A program made the position numbers and the translations under genes. The notes under the pieces are model-generated. The model was not told where the DNA came from. It searched no databases and was given only the letters and a program-made list of their open reading frames with translations. From NCBI GenBank assembly GCA_030730025.1, contig JANQWC010000015.1, positions 43,272-91,820 of the forward strand: a DNA stretch of 48,549 bases, in the 5' to 3' direction. The DNA is from Crocinitomicaceae bacterium. GTDB taxonomy: Bacteria > Bacteroidota > Bacteroidia > Flavobacteriales_D > Crocinitomicaceae. Shown piece after piece: positions 16,933-25,203 of the stretch; within the stretch, counting starts at the first letter, position 1, and each line of letters starts with the position of its first letter.

Positions 16933-17744
16933 CCAAAGCAGCACTCATCGAGCAAATCAAGCTTAAAGAAAGTTTTTTGTGTGTTGGACTCGATCCAGAT
17001 CTGGCCAAAATACCACCTCATTTGCTGCAAACTGCAGACCCGCTTTTTGAATTTTGCAAAGCCATTATAGACGCCACGCATCCGTATGCTGTTGCATTTA
17101 AGCCCAATACGGCATTCTTTGAGTGTCACGGCGCTGCAGGTTGGGAGGCACTCCGCAAAACGATGGCTTATATTCCCAAAGAATGTTTGGTTATTGCAGA
17201 TGCCAAGCGCGGCGATATCGGCAACACTTCCTCTTATTATGCCCAAACATTTTTTGAACACATGCAAGCAGACGCACTTACGGTTGCGCCTTACATGGGT
17301 TCTGATTCTGTTATGCCTTTCTTGCAATTCGAAAATAAATGGGTCATTTTACTTGCCCTGACCTCCAATGAAGGTGCCAAGGATTTCCAGTTTTTAGAAT
17401 CGGATGGAAAAGCACTTTTTGAACATGTCTTGACGCGTTCAGCTGCTTGGGGAAGCCCAGAACAACTCATGTATGTTGTAGGAGCCACGCGCGCAGAAGA
17501 CATTGCCAGAGTAAGGGCTTTGGCGCCAGATTACTTCTTTTTAGTGCCGGGTGTTGGCGCGCAAGGTGGAGATTTAGATACAGTAGTCAAATACGGTGCG
17601 AATGCGCAGTGCGGGCTACTCGTGAATTCATCACGGGCCATTATTTATGCCAGTAAGGGCGAAGATTTTGCAGTTGCTGCAAAAGAAGAAGCGCTGAAAA
17701 TGCAAGCTCAAATGGCTATGCACGTTCAGCGCTTCGAATTGTAA
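16929..17744 (+). CDS. pyrF: Orotidine 5'-phosphate decarboxylase
   Basis: PyrF converts OMP to UMP, the last step of de novo pyrimidine synthesis. The 271-residue protein belongs to the longer, type 2 subfamily: FLCVGLDPDLAKIP at the N-terminus, FKPNTAFFECHG, the catalytic lysine motif IADAKRGDIGNTS (about residues 95-107), and VPGVGAQGGD for phosphate binding. It shares ATGA with prfA. It is convergent with a tiny lipoprotein gene whose stop lies 8 bases downstream. Confidence 0.95.
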   Translation: MTKAALIEQIKLKESFLCVGLDPDLAKIPPHLLQTADPLFEFCKAIIDATHPYAVAFKPNTAFFECHGAAGWEALRKTMAYIPKECLVIADAKRGDIGNTSSYYAQTFFEHMQADALTVAPYMGSDSVMPFLQFENKWVILLALTSNEGAKDFQFLESDGKALFEHVLTRSAAWGSPEQLMYVVGATRAEDIARVRALAPDYFFLVPGVGAQGGDLDTVVKYGANAQCGLLVNSSRAIIYASKGEDFAVAAKEEALKMQAQMAMHVQRFEL

Positions 17745-17751
17745 TGGAGGC

Positions 17752-17895
17752 TTAGCGCGTGGCTAAATCTGCGTTTTGTGTCGTTTGCTCAAGACTTCCG
17801 TAAGCATCGCAGCTTGCTTTGCGACCTGCGCCACAAGAAGCCAATACAAGTAATGTAGCGAATGCCGCGAGGATAAATGTAGATTTTGTTTTCAT
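17752..17895 (-). CDS. Tiny lipoprotein with CDAYG motif, 47 residues
   Basis: The minus strand encodes 47 residues starting MKTKSTFILAAFATLLVLASC, a complete lipoprotein signal with the lipobox LASC at residues 18-21. The mature part is about 27 residues, with a second Cys in SCDAYGSLEQ. I recall similar tiny lipoproteins with a CDAYG-like motif in Flavobacteriia, but cannot check. A TAACTTTG box lies 49 bases upstream. It fills the gap between pyrF and the BamA-like gene. Function unknown; too short for routine gene calling. Confidence 0.65.
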   Translation of the reverse strand: MKTKSTFILAAFATLLVLASCGAGRKASCDAYGSLEQTTQNADLATR

Positions 17896-17943
17896 GGTGT
17901 GTTTGTTTTGTTGTTGTTGCTGCGTTTAACGGCGTTTGTAGTA

Positions 17944-17951
17944 CAAAGTTA
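17944..17951 (-). promoter_or_regulatory. -7 box (TAACTTTG) for the tiny lipoprotein
   Basis: An exact TAnnTTTG match on the minus strand followed by GTAC. It leaves a 5' leader of about 40 bases with repeated AAC/ACA triplets. Confidence 0.5.
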
Positions 17952-17994
17952 CAATTTTTGAAAAATTAGCGCGTTAATTCTTTAATCTTAAAGG

Positions 17995-19629
17995 ATGCAA
18001 GTTGTTGTCAGGTTCATATTTTTGGTTGGTTGGGTGTGGCAAGTCCATGCGCAGCAGCCTCAGTTTGCCATAGACCCATTCCAGCAGCCGCTGCCAAAGC
18101 CACTTTCCAATATTCAATTTGATACCGCTACCAAATACAATCTAGTCAATTGGCAAAAACAAATCAATGACTGGCAGCTCACAGCGCTAGATGCGGGCTA
18201 CTTCCTTTTTTCTATAGCGCTTACCCAACAAACCGATTCCATTTCTTATTTCCAACTACGGTCTGGGCCATTTTTTGAAGGAATTACTTTAGCTTCCCAG
18301 GCCGGAGGAACAGGCACCTTCGAATGGATCCAAGCAAAGGAATTGCAAAAAATGGTGCAGGACTCCTTGGATCAGCTGCTCAACAACGGTCATCCTTTTG
18401 GTCAAGTACACCTGCATTTTCGCTCGGGCACACAGCCGTTTTTCGAATTGCAAATCGATGAGGGGCCCGAAGTGCGTTGGGGCCAACTGCAGATCAAGCC
18501 GGAGGGCATCATTCAAGAAAAAGTCCTGGCCAACCTACTGCAACTCCAAACTGGTGACCTATTTAACGAAGCACAACTGTTGCAAGTGCAAACCCAACTT
18601 GCGGGTCAGCTTCCTTTTAAATTATTGCGCGCCCCTGAATGGGTCTATGCCGACCAACAAGCGGAGCTTTATTTTTTTCTGGAGAGAATCAAAATGAGTT
18701 CCGCTACCGGAATTATTGGGCTACAGCCAAATCCGGCAAACCAAAAAACCGCTCTGGTGGGTGAGTTCAACCTCCAACTTCAGAATACGTTTCAAAAGAA
18801 TGAAAAATTCTTGCTGCATTGGCGCAGTATAGCGCCGCAAACCCAAATGCTCAAGAGTTCACTTACTTGGCCTTACATTGGCGGTTCGCCCTATGGTTTG
18901 AGTTCGGGATTCACGCTCTACCGCCGAGATACGGCTTTCTTAGAAGTAAAGGGAAATTTAGGCCTGACCTATTTATTTTCTGGTAATTGGCAAGTGCTGG
19001 CGCAACTAGATTACTGGCGTTCCAATACTTTGCTGAGCGCCGCTTCTTCGACAAATTTACGCTCTTTCAGCACCCTGGCCTATGGCATAGGCTTACAAAG
19101 GCAGCAGCTCGATTTTTTGCCCAATCCGAGAAAAGGCATGCAACTGAAAGCCTTGTATTTAGTTGGAAACAAAAAAGCCGAAGCGGAGCAACTTACTTGG
19201 CGCATAGAGCTCACACAGCGCTATTTTGTACCGCTTTCCAAGCGTCAGGTCTTGTGCCTGAGTCAAGAATTTGATCACATCCAAGCTTCAAGCTTATTTG
19301 CCAATGAGCTTTACCGTTTTGGTGGCTTGGAACGCATGCGCGGTTTTGACGAAGAAGCATTTTTTGCCTCTACCGTTGTTTTTGCAGGCTTGGAGTATCG
19401 TTTTTTACTCGATGAATATGCACATGTACTCGTCTTTTCTGATTGGTCTTGGTTTGAAAATAAAGTGCTCAACAGCGCGCAAACGACCGTATATGCTGTC
19501 GGTTTGGGCTTGGTGCTGGGCTCAGACAACGGCCAGTTCAAGTTGAGTTACGGCCTCGGAGCAGAGTTAGGAAAGGGCTTGCAATTGAATGCAGGCAAAC
19601 TGCACTTGGGCTATATTTCCTATTTTTAG
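17995..19629 (+). CDS. Outer-membrane Omp85/BamA-like barrel protein
   Basis: The 544-residue protein has a signal peptide (cleavage near VHAQ, about residue 20), a region up to about residue 220 that looks like one or two POTRA-like units (GQVHLHF, FELQIDEGPEVRWGQLQI, GDLFNEAQLLQ), and then amphipathic strands ending in the aromatic terminus YISYF. This fits a short Omp85 outer-membrane barrel. The core BamA has five POTRA domains and about 800 residues, so this is a paralogue, perhaps TamA-like. It ends three bases before rdgB. Substrate is unknown. Confidence 0.8.
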   Translation: MQVVVRFIFLVGWVWQVHAQQPQFAIDPFQQPLPKPLSNIQFDTATKYNLVNWQKQINDWQLTALDAGYFLFSIALTQQTDSISYFQLRSGPFFEGITLASQAGGTGTFEWIQAKELQKMVQDSLDQLLNNGHPFGQVHLHFRSGTQPFFELQIDEGPEVRWGQLQIKPEGIIQEKVLANLLQLQTGDLFNEAQLLQVQTQLAGQLPFKLLRAPEWVYADQQAELYFFLERIKMSSATGIIGLQPNPANQKTALVGEFNLQLQNTFQKNEKFLLHWRSIAPQTQMLKSSLTWPYIGGSPYGLSSGFTLYRRDTAFLEVKGNLGLTYLFSGNWQVLAQLDYWRSNTLLSAASSTNLRSFSTLAYGIGLQRQQLDFLPNPRKGMQLKALYLVGNKKAEAEQLTWRIELTQRYFVPLSKRQVLCLSQEFDHIQASSLFANELYRFGGLERMRGFDEEAFFASTVVFAGLEYRFLLDEYAHVLVFSDWSWFENKVLNSAQTTVYAVGLGLVLGSDNGQFKLSYGLGAELGKGLQLNAGKLHLGYISYF

Positions 19630-19632
19630 CCC

Positions 19633-20214
19633 ATGAAAATCGTATTTGCAAGTCATAATCAGAAAAAAGCAGCAGAAATCAGGTCTGTTTTACCCACAGG
19701 TATGACCCTCCTTACACTTCACGACCTCGAGCTACACGAAGAAATACCCGAAGATGAGCCCACCATTGAGGGCAACTCCGCTTTCAAGGCCAACTGGGTT
19801 TTGCAGCGTTTTGGTTTGCCATGTTTTGCTGATGATACAGGTTTAGAAGTCATGGCTTTGAATGGTGCGCCTGGTGTGCATTCTGCACGCTATGCCGGCC
19901 CGGAACGCAGCGACGACGCAAATATGGATAAACTCTTGAACGCTTTGGCGCAGGAGCCAAACAGAAGTGCACAGTTCAAAACCGTAATGACTTATTGCGA
20001 TGGAGCGATACAACAGCAGTTTACGGGGCTCGTAAAGGGCGTCATTGCAACAGAAAAATCAGGAACCGAAGGTTTTGGTTATGATCCGCTATTCATTCCG
20101 GAAGACCAAGACAAAACTTTTGCGCAAATGCCACTTGCCGAGAAGAATTTGTATAGCCATCGGGCCAGAGCAATGGCGCAGTTTCTAGCGTTTTTGCAAG
20201 CGAAAGCTGTTTAG
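19633..20214 (+). CDS. rdgB: XTP/dITP diphosphatase (RdgB/HAM1)
   Basis: RdgB hydrolyses non-canonical purine nucleotides such as dITP and XTP to monophosphates, preventing their entry into DNA. The 193-residue protein has the family opening VFASHNQKKAAEI (phosphate binding), ADDTGLEVMALNGAPGVHSARYAG, and FGYDPLFIP with SHRARA near the C-terminus. It follows the barrel gene by three bases and overlaps the convergent folB stop by four bases. Confidence 0.96.
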   Translation: MKIVFASHNQKKAAEIRSVLPTGMTLLTLHDLELHEEIPEDEPTIEGNSAFKANWVLQRFGLPCFADDTGLEVMALNGAPGVHSARYAGPERSDDANMDKLLNALAQEPNRSAQFKTVMTYCDGAIQQQFTGLVKGVIATEKSGTEGFGYDPLFIPEDQDKTFAQMPLAEKNLYSHRARAMAQFLAFLQAKAV

Positions 20215-20564
20215 GCTTCTATTAAAATAGCCACTGACTGTACGTCGCCGTTAATGGGAGGGCATAGTTTGGTGATCTTGACTTGCAGGGAGTGTATGCC
20301 TTTTAATTCACTTTTGATGCGATCGACAATGCGCTGCCCAACGTGTTCAATGAGCTTGGAGCGGATGGCCATTTCTTCACTGACAATACGGTTGACATCC
20401 ACGTAATCTATGGTGTCAGAGAGGGTGTCTAGCGCTGCGGCTTTGCTGAAGTCGGTGTGCAGCTCGATGTCAACGATGTAGTGCCCGCCAATGCGGCCTT
20501 CTTCAGGCAAACAGCCATGATACGCATAACATTGGATGCCGCTGACGAAGATTTTATGCTTCAT
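20211..20564 (-). CDS. folB: Dihydroneopterin aldolase
   Basis: FolB cleaves dihydroneopterin in folate synthesis. The 117-residue length is typical. The conserved parts are IQCYAYHGCLPEEGRIGGHY (substrate region, about residues 10-29), DIELHTDF, DTIDYVDVNRIV (about residues 49-60), and a lysine in QVKITKLCPPI near the C-terminus. It overlaps gltX by 11 bases and is last in that minus-strand pair; its stop overlaps rdgB by four bases. Confidence 0.93.
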   Translation of the reverse strand: MKHKIFVSGIQCYAYHGCLPEEGRIGGHYIVDIELHTDFSKAAALDTLSDTIDYVDVNRIVSEEMAIRSKLIEHVGQRIVDRIKSELKGIHSLQVKITKLCPPINGDVQSVAILIEA

Positions 20565-22083
20565 GAAGGATTTTTTCTACTTCAGCAAGCCCTAGGTCAA
20601 GGCGCGTGAGCACTTCTTCTTTGCCGAGGAATTGAGAAATTTCGAACATGCCAGGGCCTGCGCCAACACCAGTTAATACCAAGCGATAAGGCAAGAGTAC
20701 GGCACCGATACCGAGCTGTTTTTCAGCTAAGAAAGTTTTGAAAGAAACTTCAATGGTTTGCGCTGAAAATTCGGTGAGGCTGTTCACAATGCTTTTCCAT
20801 TCTTGGATATAAGCAGCAGTTTCTGGCTTCCATTTTTTGCGAATCGTTTCGGCATCAAAAGCCGTTGGCCGACCGAATAGGTAAGCGCCATCGGTAAGGA
20901 TGTCTTGTGGAAAGGTGGCGCGTTCTTTCATGAGCGCGCAAATTTGCTGAAGATCGGCATCGGATAGCTCAATGGTCTGAAGCGCACGCAATTGTTCGGC
21001 AAGTGTTGCATCTGATTGCGCACGTAGGTATTGTTGTTGAAACCATTTGGTTTTCTCGGGGTCAAACTTTGCTCCGGCCTTGCTGACGCGCTCCAGTGAG
21101 AAGGCTTCAATAAGTTCTTCTAGTGTGAAGATTTCTTGGGTGGTGCCGGGGTTCCAGCCTAAGAGTGCAAGCATATTGATGAAGGCACCTGGTAGGTAGC
21201 CTTTTTCGCGGTAGCCAGAGTAGAGTTCGCCTTCAGCGGTGATCCAGTTGGTTGGGAAAACCGGAAAACCTAAACGGTCGCCATCTCTTTTGGATAGCTT
21301 GCCGTTGCCATCTGGACGCAGCAAAAGCGGAAGGTGTGCAAACTCAGGGCAATCCCAGCCAAAAGCTTCATAGAGCATGACGTGCAAAGGTGCAGAAGGT
21401 AACCATTCTTCGCCGCGGATCACGTGGCTAATGGCCATGGTGTGGTCATCGACAATATTGGCCAAGTGATAAGTTGGCATGCCGTCGCTTTTAAATAGTA
21501 CTTTGTCGTCGAGGTTGTTGGTATTGACCACTACCCAGCCGCGGATGAGGTCGTGGAAGCGGATGTCTCGGTTGCGCGGCATTTTCATGCGGATGACATA
21601 AGGCTCGCCGGCTGCTAAAAGTTGTTCTACTTCTGATTGAGGCAGCGTTAGGGAGTTGCGCATGCCGCTGCGCGTTACGCTGTTGTATTGCCAATTGGGC
21701 ATGCCCATGGTTTTGGCTTGGTCGCGCATGCGGTCGAGGTCTTCGGCGCTGTCAAAAGCATAATATGCTTTGTCTTCGGCGATGAGTTGTTCGGCGTAAG
21801 GCTTGTACATTTCTTTGCGCTCAGACTGCACATAGGGGCCGTAGTTACCACCTAAACCGGGGCCTTCAGTCGGCATGATGCCGCACCATTGCAGCGCGTC
21901 CATGATGTAGTCTTGAGCGCCAGGCACAAAGCGGGTCTGATCGGTATCTTCGATGCGGATCAGAAAGGTGCCGTTGTGCTTGAGTGCAAAAAGGTAGTTA
22001 TAAAGTGCAGTGCGCACACCTCCCATATGGAGCGGGCCAGTAGGTGAGGGGGCAAAGCGAACGCGAACAGGTACTGAAGACAT
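20554..22083 (-). CDS. gltX: Glutamyl-tRNA synthetase
   Basis: GltX charges tRNA-Glu. The 509-residue protein has the class I signature APSPTGPLHMGG (HIGH-like HMGG) at about residues 10-21, the specificity region with IRIEDTDQTR, and KLSKR as the KMSKS-like loop. The start at 22083 (MSSVPVRVRFA) is chosen over 22128 because the longer form adds a hydrophobic stretch foreign to the family and would include the -7 box at 22101-22108. folB overlaps its end by 11 bases. Confidence 0.96.
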   Translation of the reverse strand: MSSVPVRVRFAPSPTGPLHMGGVRTALYNYLFALKHNGTFLIRIEDTDQTRFVPGAQDYIMDALQWCGIMPTEGPGLGGNYGPYVQSERKEMYKPYAEQLIAEDKAYYAFDSAEDLDRMRDQAKTMGMPNWQYNSVTRSGMRNSLTLPQSEVEQLLAAGEPYVIRMKMPRNRDIRFHDLIRGWVVVNTNNLDDKVLFKSDGMPTYHLANIVDDHTMAISHVIRGEEWLPSAPLHVMLYEAFGWDCPEFAHLPLLLRPDGNGKLSKRDGDRLGFPVFPTNWITAEGELYSGYREKGYLPGAFINMLALLGWNPGTTQEIFTLEELIEAFSLERVSKAGAKFDPEKTKWFQQQYLRAQSDATLAEQLRALQTIELSDADLQQICALMKERATFPQDILTDGAYLFGRPTAFDAETIRKKWKPETAAYIQEWKSIVNSLTEFSAQTIEVSFKTFLAEKQLGIGAVLLPYRLVLTGVGAGPGMFEISQFLGKEEVLTRLDLGLAEVEKILHEA

Positions 22084-22100
22084 AAGAATGATATAGGCTG

Positions 22101-22128
22101 CAAAGATAGTAATTTGAAAAAGAATCAA
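22101..22128 (-). promoter_or_regulatory. Promoter for gltX-folB: TTG and TATCTTTG
   Basis: On the minus strand TTG (22128-22126) and an exact TAnnTTTG (22108-22101) are 17 bases apart, just under the optimum. Transcription would start near 22095, inside the longer open frame, which supports the shorter gltX start. Confidence 0.55.
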
Positions 22129-22196
22129 GTCAGGAATTGACTTCTATCATGTTTAGCGCTGAGAAATAGCCGGAACTTTGTTAAAAATCAAACATC

Positions 22197-22580
22197 ATGA
22201 CAACAAAAACCTTCATTTACGACCAACATCAAGAAAATCAAGATTGGCTCAAGCGCCTGGACTTCTACAAAGAAGAAATTACGATCTTAAGAGAAAGACT
22301 CGAAGAGGTGACTGCCAAGAATAATGCGCCTGATTTTTTAAAACAAGTGGAGCATTTTCAGAATCAATTCATCATCCAACGCAATCATATCGATGAATTG
22401 GCGCATCAAATCAAGGCCGATGAAAAACACTTGGTTTCAGAAATTAAGCAGAATCCGGTTGCTGTCGATCACCGCAAATTAGAAAACCATGACGACGAGG
22501 CAAATGACATAGGGTATTTTGAAAAGAATTTTGCGGCGCTCAGAGCGGAGTTCAATCAATTTCTAGCCAAATGGATGTAG
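22197..22580 (+). CDS. Coiled-coil cytosolic protein of unknown function
   Basis: The 127-residue protein has no signal or membrane segment. It is highly charged, and from about residue 15 to 80 has a hydrophobic pattern typical of coiled coils (FYKEEITILRERLEEVTAK, then FQNQFIIQRNHIDELAHQI), followed by a short C-terminal helix. A GAACTTTG motif (one mismatch to TAnnTTTG) is 17 bases upstream of the ATG. It stands alone between gltX and the nuclease locus. I do not recognise the family; a structural or binding role is possible. Confidence 0.75.
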   Translation: MTTKTFIYDQHQENQDWLKRLDFYKEEITILRERLEEVTAKNNAPDFLKQVEHFQNQFIIQRNHIDELAHQIKADEKHLVSEIKQNPVAVDHRKLENHDDEANDIGYFEKNFAALRAEFNQFLAKWM

Positions 22581-22643
22581 TTTTTTCCCCATATTACGTG
22601 TCAAAAAGTAGATTTTGTTTAAGGGTTGTAGTGTGATTTTTAT

Positions 22644-23588
22644 TCAATCAATACATATGAGCGTATCATACCAAGGGCTAAAGCCGGCCCAAACGCCCAG
22701 GCAACCTTTCATGTTTGACGGAATATTGATGGGTGTGGCATACGGATTTGAATTGGCGTCAAGCTGGGCGTCCATGCGGTCATAATAGAGATAGACAGCA
22801 GGGTCCATTTTGGAGAGTTTGACCACCACGCTGTCGCCATAGCGAAAATAGCGGCGATAGGTTTTCAGGTGGGTGCTGTCTTTTCTTTTTAAAGGATTTT
22901 GAAAATAGAATTCAATCGTTTGGCCGTTGAAAAATTCGTCGGAGAAAATACCGCCGCGTGCCCGCCTGAAAATGGGGTCTAAATCTTCTCCTTGTTCGTC
23001 GCGATCAATTCTTCTGACTTCCCAGCGATAGGCGTCTGCGCTGGTATAGGCGTCTGTCAGCCGGGCCCAACTGTAGCCGTATTCTAAGGTGGCAGGTTCT
23101 CGCTTCCAATATAAACTGTCGAGGCTGGAGGGGTTTGGCAGGTAGGTGCTTCCTTTGAATGTTTTTCCTTGATGGGCAATACAGAGCTCGTACGTTTGAT
23201 TGGCTGCGCCATATAGTACTGTTGAGCTATAGACCTGAATGGGCAAAAGGAGTACTTCTTCTAATTCAAGTCGGAGCATTTCTGCCACTCTTTTTTGGCT
23301 TTCTAAAGGGAGTTGCTGGATATAAGTAGGCGTGAGCGCAAAGGTGTCCGTTCCAGTGACTACAGTCACTTGTGCATCGCTCACCACACTATTTAGGTAG
23401 GTGATTAAGCTCACGGTGTCTGCTGCGGGTTGCGACATGCTGAGCAACACAAGCGGATGCGCACCTGCTTCTATATTGCCATCCACCACTAATTGCGGTG
23501 CTAATTGAGGCAGGTCTATTTGCACATCTTTGGTGCAAGATGAAAAACCGAGTAGCAAACCGACTACGCCTATGATGTAATTGATCAA
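22644..23588 (-). CDS. DUF4249-type outer-membrane lipoprotein
   Basis: The 314-residue protein has a short signal with lipobox SSC (Cys at residue 18), then the DUF4249 pattern: KDVQIDLPQLAPQLVVDGNI, PLVLLSMSQP, DAQVTVV, SLDSLYWKRE. Family members generally pair with TonB-dependent receptors of the kind found three genes upstream. It starts with TTG at 23588, sharing TTGA with the metallophosphatase stop; no ATG or GTG can give the same signal peptide. Probably the surface or periplasmic accessory of the receptor. Last gene of the operon; I see no strong terminator after it. Confidence 0.82.
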   Translation of the reverse strand: MINYIIGVVGLLLGFSSCTKDVQIDLPQLAPQLVVDGNIEAGAHPLVLLSMSQPAADTVSLITYLNSVVSDAQVTVVTGTDTFALTPTYIQQLPLESQKRVAEMLRLELEEVLLLPIQVYSSTVLYGAANQTYELCIAHQGKTFKGSTYLPNPSSLDSLYWKREPATLEYGYSWARLTDAYTSADAYRWEVRRIDRDEQGEDLDPIFRRARGGIFSDEFFNGQTIEFYFQNPLKRKDSTHLKTYRRYFRYGDSVVVKLSKMDPAVYLYYDRMDAQLDANSNPYATPINIPSNMKGCLGVWAGFSPWYDTLICID

Positions 23589-24487
23589 TTGATTATTTTT
23601 TGAAGAAAGTTAAACTTTTTCTCCGTAACCTCAATAGCGCCAAGTCTGACACCGGCCCAACCAACCTGATGGATCCAAGTGCTGTGTCCGTCTGGCTGAA
23701 TAACTTTCGTTGGTCCGTCCATAAAAGTATGGGTGTGTCCGCCGAGTATGAGGTCAATTCCGGAAACTTTTTGGGCGAGTAATACATCGCTGGGTTTGGT
23801 TTTGTCTTCGTATTGATAGCCCAGATGCGACAAACAAATGATCAGGTTGCAATGGGCTTGCTTCAATTTTTTGAGCACTGCCGCAGCACTTTCAAAAGGA
23901 TCTTGCATGCCGATACCCTCAAAATTACTTTGCGGAACCAAGCCGTTGAGGTCTATGCCCAGTCCGAAAACCCCGATCTTATAGCGACCTTTTTCAATGA
24001 TTTGATAAGGTTGAACCACGGCAGCCATAGGGGTTTGCCCAAAGTTGTAATTGGCATTGACAAACTTGAAAGTGGCATGTTGCTGCGCGTTCATGAAGCC
24101 GTCAATGCCGATATCGAAGTCGTGATTGCCTAAAGTTGCGACATCATAGCCAAGCTCGCTCATGAGTTTCATCTCTAATACGCCATGAAAGCGATTGAAG
24201 TAGGGCGTACCTTGAAAAAAGTCTCCGGCGTCTAGCAACAGCACATGCTGATGCGCCTCGCGGTATTGTTCAATTAGGGAAGCACGCGCCAAAATACCAC
24301 CCTGATTTGGATATTTGCCATGATTGGCGGGCAGCGGGTCTATTTGTGAATGGGTGTCGTTGGTATGCAGAATGACCAACTCAGGACTGTTCTTTTGACT
24401 CGAAAACGCACCTAGCCACTTAGGCAAAAACAAACCAAAGGAGAGCAGCCCAAATTTTTGAAAAAGATTTCTGCGTGTGATTTTCAT
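23585..24487 (-). CDS. 5'-nucleotidase metallophosphatase half, secreted
   Basis: The 300-residue protein is the calcineurin-like N-terminal domain of UshA-type 5'-nucleotidases. The metal-binding motifs in order are LHTNDTHSQ (about residue 39), LDAGDFFQGTP, LGNHDFDIG, LSHLGY and GGHTHTF. The N-terminus MKITRRNLFQKFGLL has twin arginines followed by a hydrophobic stretch, so it may be Tat-exported. It lacks the C-terminal substrate-binding domain, which is encoded by the gene upstream, and shares four bases with it and four with the DUF4249 gene. Predicted to dephosphorylate nucleotides outside the inner membrane. Confidence 0.9.
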   Translation of the reverse strand: MKITRRNLFQKFGLLSFGLFLPKWLGAFSSQKNSPELVILHTNDTHSQIDPLPANHGKYPNQGGILARASLIEQYREAHQHVLLLDAGDFFQGTPYFNRFHGVLEMKLMSELGYDVATLGNHDFDIGIDGFMNAQQHATFKFVNANYNFGQTPMAAVVQPYQIIEKGRYKIGVFGLGIDLNGLVPQSNFEGIGMQDPFESAAAVLKKLKQAHCNLIICLSHLGYQYEDKTKPSDVLLAQKVSGIDLILGGHTHTFMDGPTKVIQPDGHSTWIHQVGWAGVRLGAIEVTEKKFNFLQKIIN

Positions 24488-25203
24488 TTGCTGTAACGGG
24501 GTTGTGCATCGAGAACCAACACGTCTTGGTTTTTTGCGGTTTCTATGAAAATATCGCGTAACAAAATATTGGTTTCTTGTTTTTCAAGTCCTAAAAAAAA
24601 GTTCATTTGATCACCGCCATTGGCCAAGAAGTCTGAGGTCAGTATCCAAATGTATGCATGACTTGACAGCAAACTAGGTATCTGTAACTTTCCATTTTCA
24701 AAGCTACAATTCGCAATAGGTTCGCCGCCACTTTTCAAAAGATACTTTTCGATTTCAGAAATTTTAGAAACAGGTAGATGGATCCATACCAAACGGTTGT
24801 CGAAGGGCATTAATTTATAAAAATCGCCAAGTGTGAGGTTGCCAGCGCCAAAACTACTGCGCAGACCTCCGGTATTCAAGAGGCAGATGACCGGTTCGCT
24901 GAAGCGTTTGTTGGCGGTTTGAGAGCTGATCACGGCATCGGCACACCAATTCATGAGATTCGATGAGGGCCTACTTACGGTGAGTGCTTGAGGCGTTGTG
25001 GCGATGCGTGCATCAAATTCTGAATGAAGCGTGTCCTGATAAGGTGCTAAGAAGGTGCCTATGTGGGCATGAACCATTGACGTATCTTGAACAGGTTTTA
25101 CTTCTTGGACTGTAAGCGCTTGAATGTGTAAGGTAGGGGTAAAACGAGCAGAGCAAGCCATATGGCTTGCTCCGACAATGATATACCAAAAGTATTTAGT
25201 CAT
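24484..25203 (-). CDS. 5'-nucleotidase C-terminal domain lipoprotein or secreted protein
   Basis: The 239-residue protein matches the C-terminal, nucleotide-binding domain of 5'-nucleotidases: CLLNTGGLRSSFGAGNLTLGDFYKLMPFDN (about residues 107-136 in two parts) and SDFLANGGDQMNFF near the end. The N-terminus has a hydrophobic segment with Cys17 (SHMAC), a weak lipobox, so anchoring is uncertain. It overlaps the metallophosphatase gene by four bases and the endonuclease stop by one base. The two halves presumably assemble into one enzyme after export. Confidence 0.87.
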   Translation of the reverse strand: MTKYFWYIIVGASHMACSARFTPTLHIQALTVQEVKPVQDTSMVHAHIGTFLAPYQDTLHSEFDARIATTPQALTVSRPSSNLMNWCADAVISSQTANKRFSEPVICLLNTGGLRSSFGAGNLTLGDFYKLMPFDNRLVWIHLPVSKISEIEKYLLKSGGEPIANCSFENGKLQIPSLLSSHAYIWILTSDFLANGGDQMNFFLGLEKQETNILLRDIFIETAKNQDVLVLDAQPRYSK

